DNA of 64,000 nucleotides from RYN-230 sp963770535 (GTDB lineage Bacteria; Actinomycetota; Actinomycetes; Streptosporangiales; Streptosporangiaceae). Positions 50,780-60,201 of this stretch are shown here, piece after piece. The stretch is taken from positions 1,612,001 through 1,676,000 of the forward strand of contig CAVYPZ010000003.1 in the NCBI GenBank assembly GCA_963770535.1, in the 5' to 3' direction. The notes beneath the pieces are model-generated. The model did not search any database, had not been told where the DNA came from, and was given only the letters and a program-made list of their open reading frames with translations. Positions within the stretch are counted from its first letter, which is position 1. Every line of letters starts with the position of its first letter. A program made the translations under genes and the position numbers.

Positions 50780-52402
50780 CTACCCGTGGCTCACGGGCCC
50801 GGCGGGCCTGGTCACCGTGACCGAGATGCCCCGCGCCCGCACCCGGACCCTGACGTGCGGGATGTGGCCACCGTGGTACACGTAGCGGTTCCCGAGCTCG
50901 CGGGCCAGCACAGAGTGCCTGACTTCCGCGTGAAATCCCCTCGGAGTGAGCTGATAGATCAGGCCCAGGGTCAGCCGCCCGATGGGGGACGAGCCCGCAG
51001 AGTCGACCGACAAGACGATCGGCTGGCCGGGCAGGTCCCGCGCGATCTGCCCGGCGATCTGCACCGAGGCGGGCATGGCGGGGTCGTGGGTGACCTGGTG
51101 GGCAACGGGTCCCTGCCGCACGAGGGCCAGCACCACACCCGCTGCGACCAGGGCCGAGGCGGCGAGCCCGGCCAGCAGGCCCGCCCCGCCGGCGGCCCGG
51201 TGGCCGGCGGCCAGCCCGCGCGTCCTGGCCGTCCGGGCCGCGGCCACGCGTCCCGCGGCAAGCCGGGCCATGAGCACCGCCCAGCTGCCCACCACCAGCC
51301 AGCTGAGCACTCCGACCGGGAAGAGCAGGACGATCAGGTAGGACAGGGTGAGCAGGGTGCCGGACTGCACCGGGATGCCCGAATACGTGACCAGGGATCC
51401 GAGGCTGATCACGAGCGTCACGGTGGCGAGTGAGGCCAGCGGCCGGCAGCGCAGCGGGCGGACCGCGGTGACGCCGGCCACCGCTATCAGGATCAGGGCA
51501 GCCACCGCGAATCCGGCCGGGCGGTGACTGATCAGGGAGAAGATCGCGCTGGGCACGATGTGGGACTTCCACCACAGCGGAGGCACCCCCATCGCGGCGG
51601 ACAGGGCCTTGAGGCTGAAGGCAGCACCGGTCTGCGCCCCTGGAGCCGCGCTGCCGCTGCTGCTGAAAAGCCGCCCCAGGTTCCCGTCCCGGGACGTGAA
51701 CTGCTGGATGAGCGGGGCGCTCCAGCACGCGGCGCCGGCAAGCAGGCCGATCAGCGCCCACCAGTAGCGCGACCGCGCCCGGGCGGTATCCACCAGGCCG
51801 ACGATGAGGGCCAGGACGGCCAGGGCGCCGGACGGCACGGTGAACATCAGATGGGACTGCGCCGCGATCGAGGCCGTGATCACCAGCCCTGGCCACCAGG
51901 CCCGCCGCCCGGACATCACCGCCCAGGCCGCCGCGAGCGCCGCAGTGAAGAACACGATGCCGAACCAGGGATTCCAGCCCGGCGGCAGGGTGATGTCCGG
52001 CATCCACAGCACCAGGCCGACAATGAACCCGCTGGCGCACAGCCCGCCGGCCGCGCCGAGGACCGACCAGGCGGCCTCGATAGCCAGGGAGCAGGCGGCC
52101 AGGCAGCAGATCACGGCTCCCCATACGACCCCGTGTACCGGGTCCAGGTGAACGGGGATGGCCAGCAGCCAGTATTCGAGGGGGCCCGGGTCGAACACGC
52201 CGTGGGCCAGCCGGGTGGCCTGCCCCACCATCGGCCCGTGCGCGGTCAGCGAATTCCATGACCGCAGGGCAATGGCCGCCTCGTCGCCGACCGGCCGCCA
52301 GCCCTGGCGGGTGAGGCGCACTGCGCCGGCCACGAAGGGCAGCCAGGCCGCCAGGTGCGCCACCACGCGAAGCATGACCGAGAGCCGGGGAGCGCGGAGC
52401 AT
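50780..52402 (-). CDS. GT-C type polytopic membrane glycosyltransferase-like protein
   Basis: A ~540-residue protein with about ten to twelve transmembrane helices. The first loop holds GWRPVGDEAAIALRSWNSL, with the Asp-Glu pair expected in GT39/ArnT-like enzymes that use polyprenyl-phosphate sugars. FDPGPLEYWLLAIPVHL follows in the second loop. A C-terminal ~120-residue outside domain ends the protein. The sugar and acceptor are unknown. ATG at 52402 is preferred; in-frame ATGs at 52537 and 52375 exist. The four GT39 motifs are only partly convincing. Confidence 0.7.
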   Translation of the reverse strand: MLRAPRLSVMLRVVAHLAAWLPFVAGAVRLTRQGWRPVGDEAAIALRSWNSLTAHGPMVGQATRLAHGVFDPGPLEYWLLAIPVHLDPVHGVVWGAVICCLAACSLAIEAAWSVLGAAGGLCASGFIVGLVLWMPDITLPPGWNPWFGIVFFTAALAAAWAVMSGRRAWWPGLVITASIAAQSHLMFTVPSGALAVLALIVGLVDTARARSRYWWALIGLLAGAACWSAPLIQQFTSRDGNLGRLFSSSGSAAPGAQTGAAFSLKALSAAMGVPPLWWKSHIVPSAIFSLISHRPAGFAVAALILIAVAGVTAVRPLRCRPLASLATVTLVISLGSLVTYSGIPVQSGTLLTLSYLIVLLFPVGVLSWLVVGSWAVLMARLAAGRVAAARTARTRGLAAGHRAAGGAGLLAGLAASALVAAGVVLALVRQGPVAHQVTHDPAMPASVQIAGQIARDLPGQPIVLSVDSAGSSPIGRLTLGLIYQLTPRGFHAEVRHSVLARELGNRYVYHGGHIPHVRVRVRARGISVTVTRPAGPVSHG

Positions 52403-52648
52403 GGGCGTGCGCGCCGGGACGCCAGGCCCGGACTGGTGTCCTGAGACGTGGAACACGGGCGCTTGAATTTTCAGCTGGGCCTTCTTCTGCGTAGGTCCGT
52501 CAAATCTGGAGCGGGCGCAACCATGGGGCGCGGACATACTAGTGCATCAGCGACATTTGGCTGAACGAATCAGTCCCGGTAGGAGGTATACCCACGAAAG
52601 CGGAATTTGCGGCCTAAGAAGGCCGTGAAGAACTCACTATGCGGGAAT

Positions 52649-52667
52649 GGGCACGTAAGCCGTGCCC
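52649..52667 (-). terminator. Hairpin after the Ser/Thr kinase gene
   Basis: GGGCACG-TAAGC-CGTGCCC, 110 bases beyond the kinase stop, in the 375-base gap before the membrane protein gene. I see nothing else clear in 52,403-52,777. Confidence 0.5.
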
Positions 52668-52777
52668 GCCGGGGGCCGGGCCGTGGCGCTACGCCGTGGG
52701 AGCCGGGGCATCAGGGGCCCGGGCACCAGGGCCGGGAGATGAAGGCACGCCGCCCGGGGCGGTGCCGGGCCGGATGC

Positions 52778-55045
52778 TTACAGGTGAGGCAGGCCCACGT
52801 ACAGGGTGATGGTGCTGCCCTGCGGGGCCTGGCCTGAGGGACTGTAGTTGAAGACGTTGTCCAGCGGCCCGAGCTGGACCACCTTGACCTGGAAGCCCGC
52901 CTGGGTCAGCGCCTGCTCGGCCTGGGAGACCTGCTGGCCGTCCACGTTGGGCACGTTGGCCATCTGCGGGCCATTGGAAATATCAATGGTGATGACCTGG
53001 TGCGGGGTGAAGGCACTGCCCGGGGCCACCGATTGCTGGGTAACCGTCCCCGCGGGCTGGGTACTGTTCGCGTCCGCCACCTCGTTCAGCGAGACGCTGT
53101 TGGCCTGGGCCCACTGCTCGGCCACGGCCTTCTGCTGCCCGACGAAGTTGGGCACCGGCTGCCCGGTGCTCACCACCAGCGACACGGGCCTGTTCTGCGG
53201 CCAGGACACGCCCGCCGCCGGGGAGGTGCTGATGACGATCCCGCTCTGGATGGTGGCAGACGTCTGGCTGGCCACGTGGCCCGGTATCAGGCCCGCGTGC
53301 CGCAGCGAGGCCTCCGCCATGGCCAGGCTGCTCCCGGTCACCTGGGGGACGGCGAGCATGTGCGGGCCCGCGGAGACGATGAGCAGCACGGTGCCGCCCT
53401 TGCTCACCCGGGACCCGGTGGCCGGATCGGTACCGACGACGCTGCCCTTGGCCACCCGGGCGCTGAACTGGGGCTTGCCCATCTTCACGGTCAGGCCGTC
53501 GTTGCGGATTTCCAGCCGGGCGGTGCTCACGGTCAGGCCGCCCACCCGCGGCACCGTGGTGTACCTGCCCGCGGACTGCCACCAGATGAGCAGGCCGACC
53601 AGGAGCACCGCGGCCAGCGCGCCCAGCACGTAGTAGAGCCGGCGGCTGAACAGCCAGCGCTGGAGGCCGGGCTCACGGGGACCGTCGTAACCGCCGCGCC
53701 GGTCCCGGCCGTACCCGGTGACCGTCCCGGGGGCCACGATCAGGGTGTGGTTCGCGGCCCGGTGGAAGGCGTCCTCGTCCACCCGCTGGGTGACCGCGCC
53801 CGGGGTCCCTCCCGGCGGGGTGGCGAATCCCGCGGCGGAAAACGCCGCGCTGGACGGGTCCGGGCCGGCCGGTGAGCCGGACGTGGGGAAGGCCGTGCCC
53901 ACACTGGTAGGAGCGGCGGCAGGCGGGACGGCACCGGCGGCCGGGTCGCCGGCCGCATGGAGGCCGGGAATCAGGTCGTCCGCGTACTGCGAGGACGGCG
54001 GCTGCGCGGGCCAGCCTGCCGGCTGGTAACCGGCGGGATCCTGGTAGCCCGCGTCCTGATATCCGGGGCCCGGGTAACGGGGGTCCTGGTAGCCAGGGGC
54101 CTGGTACGCCGCATCCTGGTAGCCGGCCGCCTCGTAGCCACCGGGGGCCGGGTACCCGGCACCGGGATACCCGGCCCCCGGGACGGCCGGGGGAGCGGGA
54201 GGGAGGCTGAGCCGCACCTCGTTGAGGCTCCGCAGGGCCTGGCCGCCGTCTGCGGGGCGGAGGTCAGGGTTGCGGCTGGTGGCCCGGAGGACCAGGTCAT
54301 CCAGGGCGGGCGGGATGCCGTCCACGAGCTGGGACGGCACCGGCACCGCCTCGTTGACGTGCTTGTAGGCCACCGCCAGCGGGGTGTCCGCGGTGTGCGG
54401 CTGCTGGCCGGTGAGCATCTCGAACAGCATGATGCCCGCGGCGTAGACGTCCGTCCGCGCGTCGGCGATGCCCTGGGAGACCTGCTCGGGCGCCAGGTAG
54501 GCGGCGGTGCCGATCAGCATGCCGGTCTTGGTGTGGCTGGTTCCCGCGAGCATCCGGGCCAGGCCGAAGTCCGCGACCTTGACCGCATGGTCCGCGCCCA
54601 GGAGGACGTTCTCCGGCTTGACGTCCCGGTGTGCCAGCCCGGCGGCGTGCGCCGCGCCGAGGCCGCCCAGCACGCCCTCCATGATGTCCAGGGCCTCCCG
54701 GGGGGGAAGGCTGCCCCGCTCGTTCAGCAGGTCACGCAGCGTCCGCCCGGGCACGTACTCCATGGCCAGGTACAGTGTCCGCCCGTCCGCGCCCTGGTCG
54801 TACACGCCGACGACGTTGGGATGCGAGAGCCGGGCCACCGAACGGGCCTCGCCCACGAACCTCCGGACGAAATCCTCGTCGTTGGCCAGCTCGGCGTGCA
54901 TGATCTTCAGCGCCACGGTGCGGTCCAGCCGGGTATCGGTACCGAGATACACGGTGGCCATCCCGCCGGTGGCAATGAGGGACTCAACCCGGTACCGGCC
55001 ATCGAGGAGCCGGCCGACGGGTGGGCGCGCGAGCGTCGTGTCCAT
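52778..55045 (-). CDS. Ser/Thr protein kinase with PASTA domains (PknB/PknL type)
   Basis: A 755-residue membrane kinase. Catalytic domain ~10-275: GGMATVYLG loop, VALKIM (Lys), HRDVKPENVLL, DFGLARML, GTAAYLAPEQ and DVYAAGIMLFEML. Residues ~285-460 are a disordered juxtamembrane linker with degenerate AGYQD/PGYQD repeats and possible phospho-Thr sites. One transmembrane helix (YYVLGALAAVLLVGLLIWW) is followed by four extracellular PASTA domains (starting VPRVGGLTVSTARLEI, LAVPQVTGSSLAMAEASL, VPNFVGQQKAVAEQWA, MANVPNVDGQQVSQAEQAL). PASTA domains bind muropeptides or lipid II. An Rv2175c-like gene, a PknL substrate in mycobacteria, lies 1.6 kb away. Confidence 0.95.
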   Translation of the reverse strand: MDTTLARPPVGRLLDGRYRVESLIATGGMATVYLGTDTRLDRTVALKIMHAELANDEDFVRRFVGEARSVARLSHPNVVGVYDQGADGRTLYLAMEYVPGRTLRDLLNERGSLPPREALDIMEGVLGGLGAAHAAGLAHRDVKPENVLLGADHAVKVADFGLARMLAGTSHTKTGMLIGTAAYLAPEQVSQGIADARTDVYAAGIMLFEMLTGQQPHTADTPLAVAYKHVNEAVPVPSQLVDGIPPALDDLVLRATSRNPDLRPADGGQALRSLNEVRLSLPPAPPAVPGAGYPGAGYPAPGGYEAAGYQDAAYQAPGYQDPRYPGPGYQDAGYQDPAGYQPAGWPAQPPSSQYADDLIPGLHAAGDPAAGAVPPAAAPTSVGTAFPTSGSPAGPDPSSAAFSAAGFATPPGGTPGAVTQRVDEDAFHRAANHTLIVAPGTVTGYGRDRRGGYDGPREPGLQRWLFSRRLYYVLGALAAVLLVGLLIWWQSAGRYTTVPRVGGLTVSTARLEIRNDGLTVKMGKPQFSARVAKGSVVGTDPATGSRVSKGGTVLLIVSAGPHMLAVPQVTGSSLAMAEASLRHAGLIPGHVASQTSATIQSGIVISTSPAAGVSWPQNRPVSLVVSTGQPVPNFVGQQKAVAEQWAQANSVSLNEVADANSTQPAGTVTQQSVAPGSAFTPHQVITIDISNGPQMANVPNVDGQQVSQAEQALTQAGFQVKVVQLGPLDNVFNYSPSGQAPQGSTITLYVGLPHL

Positions 55046-55348
55046 CGGGTCGATTGTATGGCCGCTCCTTACCCGGGACGCTGGGAACACCTGTACGGTG
55101 TCGGGCGGTGACCGGCAGTCACGAAGCCGCGGTCACAGGCGTTACCAGCTGGGGCTTTCCCGCCGGCGCCGTGATAACCGCCGGGCGGCGCGGGCGGGGA
55201 GCGGGCGGGGGCCCGGGATAAGGCCCGGGCGGAAAGCGCCGCGCGCACGTCCGGAAATCCGCGCCGCAGGGGCCGCCCGGCGGGCGCCCCGGGGCCGCCC
55301 GGGGGCCACGCCCGCCCCGGAGCAGAGCGCCGTCTAGCCTTGATCTTC

Positions 55349-56539
55349 GTGCAGATCGAGCGGGTAGTCATCGCGGGCGGCGGGCTGGCCGGCTCGCGTG
55401 CCGCAGCCGGGCTCCGGGCTGAGGGTTACGCCGGGCAGCTCACCATGCTGGGCGCGGAGCCCCATCCGCCCTACGACCGACCGCCCCTGTCCAAGAAGCT
55501 GATGATGGGCGAGCTCGACTCCACGTCGCTGGAGACCGACGCCGCCGCCCTCCGCCTGGACCTGCGCCTCGACGAGCCCGCCACCGCCCTGGACGGCCAG
55601 GCGGTGCGCACCGGCCGCGGCGAGTACCGCTTCGACCGCCTGATCGTAGCGACGGGAGCCGCCCCGGTCCTGCTGCCCGGGCCCGGCCGGCAGCATGTGC
55701 TGCGCACCGTGGATGACGCCCTCGCGATCCGGGCCTGGCTCCGGGAGGGCACGCGGCTGGCCATCGTCGGGGCCGGGTGGATCGGCGCCGAGCTCGCCAC
55801 CGCCGCCGCTGCCCGCGGGTGCGCCGTCACCGTCCTGGAAGCGGCCGGGACCCCCGCGGCCGCGGCCCTGGGGGAGACGGCGGGCGCGACGATGGTGCCC
55901 TGGTACGCGGCGGCCGGGGTAGACCTCCGGCTCGGCCAGCCGGTGGAATCGGTCCAGGAAGGCGGCCTGGCCCTGCCGGGCGGCGGCTGGCTGGAGGCCG
56001 ACCTGGTCGTGACCGCGGTGGGGGTCCGGCCAAACACCGGATGGCTCGGCGGTTCCGGCGTGGACCTGGGCAACGGGATCGTCGTGGACAGCCGGCTCCG
56101 CGCCTCGCTGCCGGGCGTCTACGCGGCGGGGGACTGCGCCGCGTTCTGGTCGGCCCGCTACGGGCGGCGGCTGCGGGTGGAGCACTGGGACACCGCCCTG
56201 CACGCACCCGACGTGGCGGCGGCCAATGTGCTCGGCGCCGAGCGGGACTACGACCCGGTGCCGTACTTCTGGTCCGAGCAATTCGGCCGGATGGTCCAGT
56301 ACGTGGGCCACCACGATCGCGAGGACCGCCTCATCTGGCGCGGGGATCCGGCCGGGGAACGCTGGGCGGCGTGCTGGGTGTCGGGGACGGCGGGCACGGA
56401 CCGGCTGGTGGCCGTGCTCGCCGTGGGACGGCCCCGGGACATCCTGCAAGGCCGCCGGGTGATCGAGGCAGGGCACCCCGTGGGCACGGCGCGGCTGGCC
56501 GACCCCGGCGTGCCGGTGCGGGACACGGCGCTAACCTGA
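55349..56539 (+). CDS. FAD-dependent ferredoxin/rubredoxin reductase-type oxidoreductase
   Basis: A 396-residue pyridine nucleotide-disulfide oxidoreductase of the ferredoxin reductase group. The FAD site is VVIAGGGLAGSRAAAGLR at the N-terminus, NAD(P)H site is LAIVGAGWIGAELATAAA near residue 135, and the second FAD site is LPGVYAAGDCAAF near 254. The C-terminal domain has EHWDTALHAPDVAAANVLG. Electron partner (ferredoxin, P450 system) is not adjacent. GTG at 55349 lies 8 bases after TAGCCT. Confidence 0.9.
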   Translation: MQIERVVIAGGGLAGSRAAAGLRAEGYAGQLTMLGAEPHPPYDRPPLSKKLMMGELDSTSLETDAAALRLDLRLDEPATALDGQAVRTGRGEYRFDRLIVATGAAPVLLPGPGRQHVLRTVDDALAIRAWLREGTRLAIVGAGWIGAELATAAAARGCAVTVLEAAGTPAAAALGETAGATMVPWYAAAGVDLRLGQPVESVQEGGLALPGGGWLEADLVVTAVGVRPNTGWLGGSGVDLGNGIVVDSRLRASLPGVYAAGDCAAFWSARYGRRLRVEHWDTALHAPDVAAANVLGAERDYDPVPYFWSEQFGRMVQYVGHHDREDRLIWRGDPAGERWAACWVSGTAGTDRLVAVLAVGRPRDILQGRRVIEAGHPVGTARLADPGVPVRDTALT

Positions 56540-56669
56540 GGCTGCGGCCCGGACCGGGATGAACCGGGCCTGGGCGGCCGGGCCCGGGGCGCCGCCGGCC
56601 CGCAAACAGAACTGACGAGACTGGCGTGTCCGGGTTTGATCCGGGCCGCCGCGTGGGAAATTCGGAAAC

Positions 56670-57035
56670 GTGGCACAGATTGACCCCCCGGCCGACGCGC
56701 TCGTCGGCGACTGGCTCACTCTCCCTGAAGCAGCTGACCGGCTCGGCATCCCGCCTGGCAGGCTCAAGCAGCTGTTCCGTGACCGCAAGCTGCTGGCTGT
56801 CCAGCGGCCCGACGGCACGATGGCGGTCCCGGCGGCCTTCTTCGATGATGGAGGCTCCATCATCAAGGGGCTGCACGGGACCCTGACCGTGCTGCTCGAC
56901 TGCGGCTTCGACGACGGCGAGGCGCTGCGCTGGCTGTTCACGGCCGACGACACGCTTCCCGGCACGCCGATCCAGGCCATGACGGAGCGCCGCGGCACCG
57001 AGGTGAACCGGCGGGCGCAGGCTCTCGCGTTCTAA
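56670..57035 (+). CDS. Rv2175c-like winged-helix DNA-binding protein
   Basis: A 121-residue protein: GDWLTLPEAADRLGIPPGRLKQLFRDRKLLAVQRPDG is the helix-turn-helix, and the C-terminal VPAAFFDDGGSIIKGLHGTLTVLLDCGFDDGEALRWLFTADDTLPGTPIQA is the strongly conserved family block. In M. tuberculosis, PknL phosphorylates Rv2175c on an N-terminal Thr and lowers its DNA binding. A PASTA kinase gene is close by here too, so the same control is plausible. GTG start at 56670. Confidence 0.92.
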   Translation: MAQIDPPADALVGDWLTLPEAADRLGIPPGRLKQLFRDRKLLAVQRPDGTMAVPAAFFDDGGSIIKGLHGTLTVLLDCGFDDGEALRWLFTADDTLPGTPIQAMTERRGTEVNRRAQALAF

Positions 57036-57173
57036 GACGCGGCCGGGCTGCTCCCTGGCCCTGCCCGTCCGTCCCTGGCCCGGGCTGCTCCATCGTCGGG
57101 ACAGCCCGGCCGGAAAGCTGAACGCGGCACCGGCCGCCAGGCCCGGAGCGGTCATGCCCGCGTGATGAACGCG

Positions 57174-58635
57174 CTACGCGCTGACATCCGCGATATCCGG
57201 CTCGGGCCGGGCCCGCAGCGCACTCCAGCCGAGACGCCCGGTCACGTCGTGAAGGACCTCCCCCACGGTGATCCCCTGTTCGGTGATGCTGACGCTGTGC
57301 AGCGTCATCTCGTGCCAGCTGCTGCGCATCTTGGCGACATGGATGGCCCGGGCGACCTGGGATCCTTCTTCGACGTAGCGCAGGTCGATGACGTTGTCGA
57401 ACAGGAACATCAGCTCGTCCAGTGAGGCCGCGCTGACTCCGTGGGCGGGGGTTTCGCTGGTGACCACCAGCGAGGCGCCGGTCGCTCGGATGAGCCCGAT
57501 CAGGCTGCGCAGGTAGGCGGGGAAGCGTTCTTCTTCGTGGGCGGCCCGGACCATCTCAGACAGGCTGTCGAAGACCATCCGGCTGACCGGCTGCCTGGCG
57601 AGTTCCTCGCGCATGCTGGTGGTCATCACGTCCAGGTCGAGGTCACCCATCGGGACGTGCGAGATCACCAGCTGCCCGGCATCCTGGCTGGACCGCAGGT
57701 CCCAGCCGAACCCGGCGGCCATGGCCGCCAGCTGCTCCGCGCTGTCCTGGAAGGTGACATACAGGCAGCGCTCCCCCTGCTCCAGTTCCTGGGCGATCCA
57801 GCGCAGCCCGAAGATGGTCTTCCCGACCCCCGAGGGGCCGGTGAGCAGGGTGGCGTCACCCTGCTTCGCGCCGCCGTTCATCAGCTCATCCAGCCCCGGG
57901 ATCCCGCTGCGGACCCGGCCGCCGGACAGCGGCACCGCCGGCATCGGGATGAGCGTCTCCACCCGGGGGAATACCTCGATGCCGCTGGGGCCGATCCGGA
58001 ACGTGTGCTTGCCGGCGCGAGGGCTGGCGCCGCGCAGCTTCACTACCCGCAGCCACCGCCGGTCAACCGGCTCGCGCGCCTCGTGCTCCAGCTGGATGAT
58101 GCCGTCGGCCAGGGAGAACTCGACACCGCCCTGCAGCTCCTCGGGCGTGTACTCGCCGAGCAGCAGCAAGACCGTGTCGGTCAGGGCGATCCGGCCGGTC
58201 AGGTCATACAGCGCGGTCCGCAGGTCGCGCTCGTCGGCGAAATCGCTGAGCATCTTCGCGCTGTCGAGGACCACCAGGGCGGGCTTCTCGTCCAGCACCT
58301 TCCGGATGATCTCCGACGTCATCGACGTGAGCCCGTCCTTCGCGTTCAGGACGCAGGAAATCACCGAGGTGGATGTACTCGACCCGCGCCCCCAGCGCCG
58401 CCTCGTCGAAGAAGGAGAATGACTCCAGGTGCCTGACCAGCTTGGTATGCGGCTCGGACACGGTCGTGTAATACACGCACTTGCGGCCGCCCGTGGCATT
58501 GGCGAAGCACATCTGCTGGGCCAGGATCGTCTTGCCGCTGCCAGGCGGGCCGGCCAGCACCACGACAGCCCCGCCCCGCACGCCGTCGTTGAGCACCAGA
58601 TCGAGCCCGGGCACGCCGGTCGACAACCAGTTCAA
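57174..58635 (-). pseudogene. Two-domain KaiC-like ATPase, split by a +1 frameshift near 58,350
   Basis: Two frames make one ~486-residue protein. Front part (TTG at 58635): NWLSTGVPGLDLVL and Walker A GPPGSGKTILAQQ, then VEYIHLGDFL. After one extra base near 58,348-58,356 the other frame continues LNAKDGLTSMTSEIIRKVLDEKPALVVLDSAKML (Walker B) and on to a second RecA/KaiC domain with GIPGLDELMNG, Walker A TGPSGVGKTIFGLRW and SRMVFDSLSEMVRA. Not tied to KaiA/KaiB. The TTG start overlaps the stop of the receiver gene (TTGA), so the two form a signalling pair. Frameshift may be a sequencing error. Confidence 0.85.
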
Positions 58636-58991
58636 TGCACTTCACGTCCTTCTTTCAGCAGGGCATCCGCGACCGCGACGAGGTGCTTCCATTCGTAGGG
58701 CTTCGGCACGACCGCGTCCGCGCCGTCCGCCAGGTAGGCGTCCCCGCTCGCCGCCAGGACCGGGATGCCGGCCGTGGCAGGCTCGCCGCGCAGCCGCCGG
58801 ATCAGCTCGGCACCGTCCATGACCGGCATCATGATGTCGGTCACCACCAGGTCCGGTGGCGATTCCTGCACGGCCCTCAGGGCCGCGGCGCCGTCACAGG
58901 CATCGGCCACCTGATGGCCGGCTCGCTCGAAGATCCTCCGGAGCAGGAACCGCTGGTCCGGCTCGTCATCGACCACCAGGATTCTGGGCAC
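58632..58991 (-). CDS. Single-domain response regulator (receiver)
   Basis: A 119-residue receiver with no output domain: ILVVDDEPDQRFLLRRIF (acid pair), DLVVTDIMMPVMDGAELIRRL (phospho-acceptor Asp near residue 52), VLAASGDAY and VVPKPYEWKHL (Lys). It probably relays phosphate to or modulates the KaiC-like protein, with which it is translationally coupled. No histidine kinase is adjacent. Upstream, a -10-like TTATAT on its strand near 59,040. Confidence 0.92.
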   Translation of the reverse strand: MPRILVVDDEPDQRFLLRRIFERAGHQVADACDGAAALRAVQESPPDLVVTDIMMPVMDGAELIRRLRGEPATAGIPVLAASGDAYLADGADAVVPKPYEWKHLVAVADALLKEGREVH

Positions 58992-59182
58992 CTGCGGTGA
59001 CCGCCTCCCTGCATTTGCTCACCCATAGTCAGCAATATAACACTGTAAGTGACTACCAGTAGGCACGGCCTGGCCAGGCAGACCGGGAACGGATTGCCTG
59101 CGCCTGCGGGTGTTCCGGCGCTCAGCTGGCCGCGGGGCCCGCCGCCTGCCCGCCGCGCCGCGACGAACCGGCGGCGGCCGAC

Positions 59183-59194
59183 TAGCCTGGGGAC
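59183..59194 (+). promoter_or_regulatory. Leaderless-type -10 box for metF
   Basis: TAGCCT followed by six bases (GGGGAC) and the ATG at 59195. Confidence 0.55.
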
Positions 59195-60148
59195 ATGCCA
59201 TCCGGGGTCCTGCACCGTGCGCCCGCCATCCGTGATCTGCTGGCCTCGGGCGGCGAGTCCTTCTCGTTCGAGTTCATGCCGCCCAAGACGGCGGACGCGG
59301 AGCGCCGGCTGTGGCGGGCGATCCGGGAACTGGAGCCGCTCCGTCCCACCTTCGTCTCGGTCACCTACGGGGCGGGCGGCTCGACGCGGGACCGGACCGT
59401 CCGGATGACCGGCCGGATCGCCGCGGAGACGACGCTCACCCCGGTGGGGCACCTGACGGCGGTCGACCATTCCGTGGCCGAATTGCGGCGCGTGATCGGC
59501 TCCTACGCTGCCGTGGGCGTCCGTAACGTGCTGGCACTCCGCGGGGATCCGCCAGGTGACCCCAATGCCGAGTGGGTCGCGCATCCGCAAGGCTTGGAGT
59601 ACGCGGCAGACCTGGTCCGGCTGGTCAAGGCGTCGGGCGACTTCTGCCTGGGCGTCGGGGCATTCCCGGAAGGGCATCCGCGTTCCCCTGATCTCGACTC
59701 CGATACCGAGTACTTCGTCCGCAAGTGCCGCGCGGGGGCTGACTTCGCGATCACCCAGATGTTCTTCTACGTGGAGGACTACCTGCGGCTCCGTGACCGG
59801 GTGGCGGCCGCCGGGTGCGAGGTGCCGATCATCCCGGGGATCATGCCGATCACCAGCCTGCGCACGCTGGAGCGGATCGTCGTGCTCTCCGGCGCCCGCT
59901 TCCCCGCCTCGCTCGGTGACCAGGTCCGGGCGGTCGCGGACAACACGGCGGCGGTGCGCGAGATCGGTGTCGAATATGCGGTCGGGATGTGCCAGCGGCT
60001 GCTCGCTGAGGGGGCACCAGGGCTGCACTTCTGCACGCTCAATGGCTCGCGCGCGACCCGGGATATCTACGAGCATCTCGGGCTGGGCGGGCGGGCGGCC
60101 GGGGGCAGCCCGCCCGCGGCCCGGGCCGGAGTGGCTGCCGGGAGCTGA
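59195..60148 (+). CDS. metF: 5,10-methylenetetrahydrofolate reductase
   Basis: A 317-residue FAD-dependent reductase making 5-methyl-THF for methionine synthesis. SFEFMPPKTADAERRLW near residue 24 (catalytic Glu), TYGAGGSTRDRT near 60, GHLTAVDHS near 88, VLALRGDPPGDP near 112 (FAD site), GADFAITQMFFYVEDYLRL near 184 and IIPGIMPITS near 211 are family landmarks. The C-terminal 25 residues are a low-complexity tail. Single gene with its own promoter. Confidence 0.94.
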   Translation: MPSGVLHRAPAIRDLLASGGESFSFEFMPPKTADAERRLWRAIRELEPLRPTFVSVTYGAGGSTRDRTVRMTGRIAAETTLTPVGHLTAVDHSVAELRRVIGSYAAVGVRNVLALRGDPPGDPNAEWVAHPQGLEYAADLVRLVKASGDFCLGVGAFPEGHPRSPDLDSDTEYFVRKCRAGADFAITQMFFYVEDYLRLRDRVAAAGCEVPIIPGIMPITSLRTLERIVVLSGARFPASLGDQVRAVADNTAAVREIGVEYAVGMCQRLLAEGAPGLHFCTLNGSRATRDIYEHLGLGGRAAGGSPPAARAGVAAGS

Positions 60149-60201
60149 CCCGCCGCGTTCCGCCGGACCGGCCGGGGTCGCCCGGGGTGTCCGCCGCCCG
60201 G

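Noticed and set aside
50754..52259. Open frame fusing ~500 residues to endonuclease IV
   Set aside because: It is an alternative frame of the GT-C membrane protein gene; composition is typical of a shifted high-GC frame.
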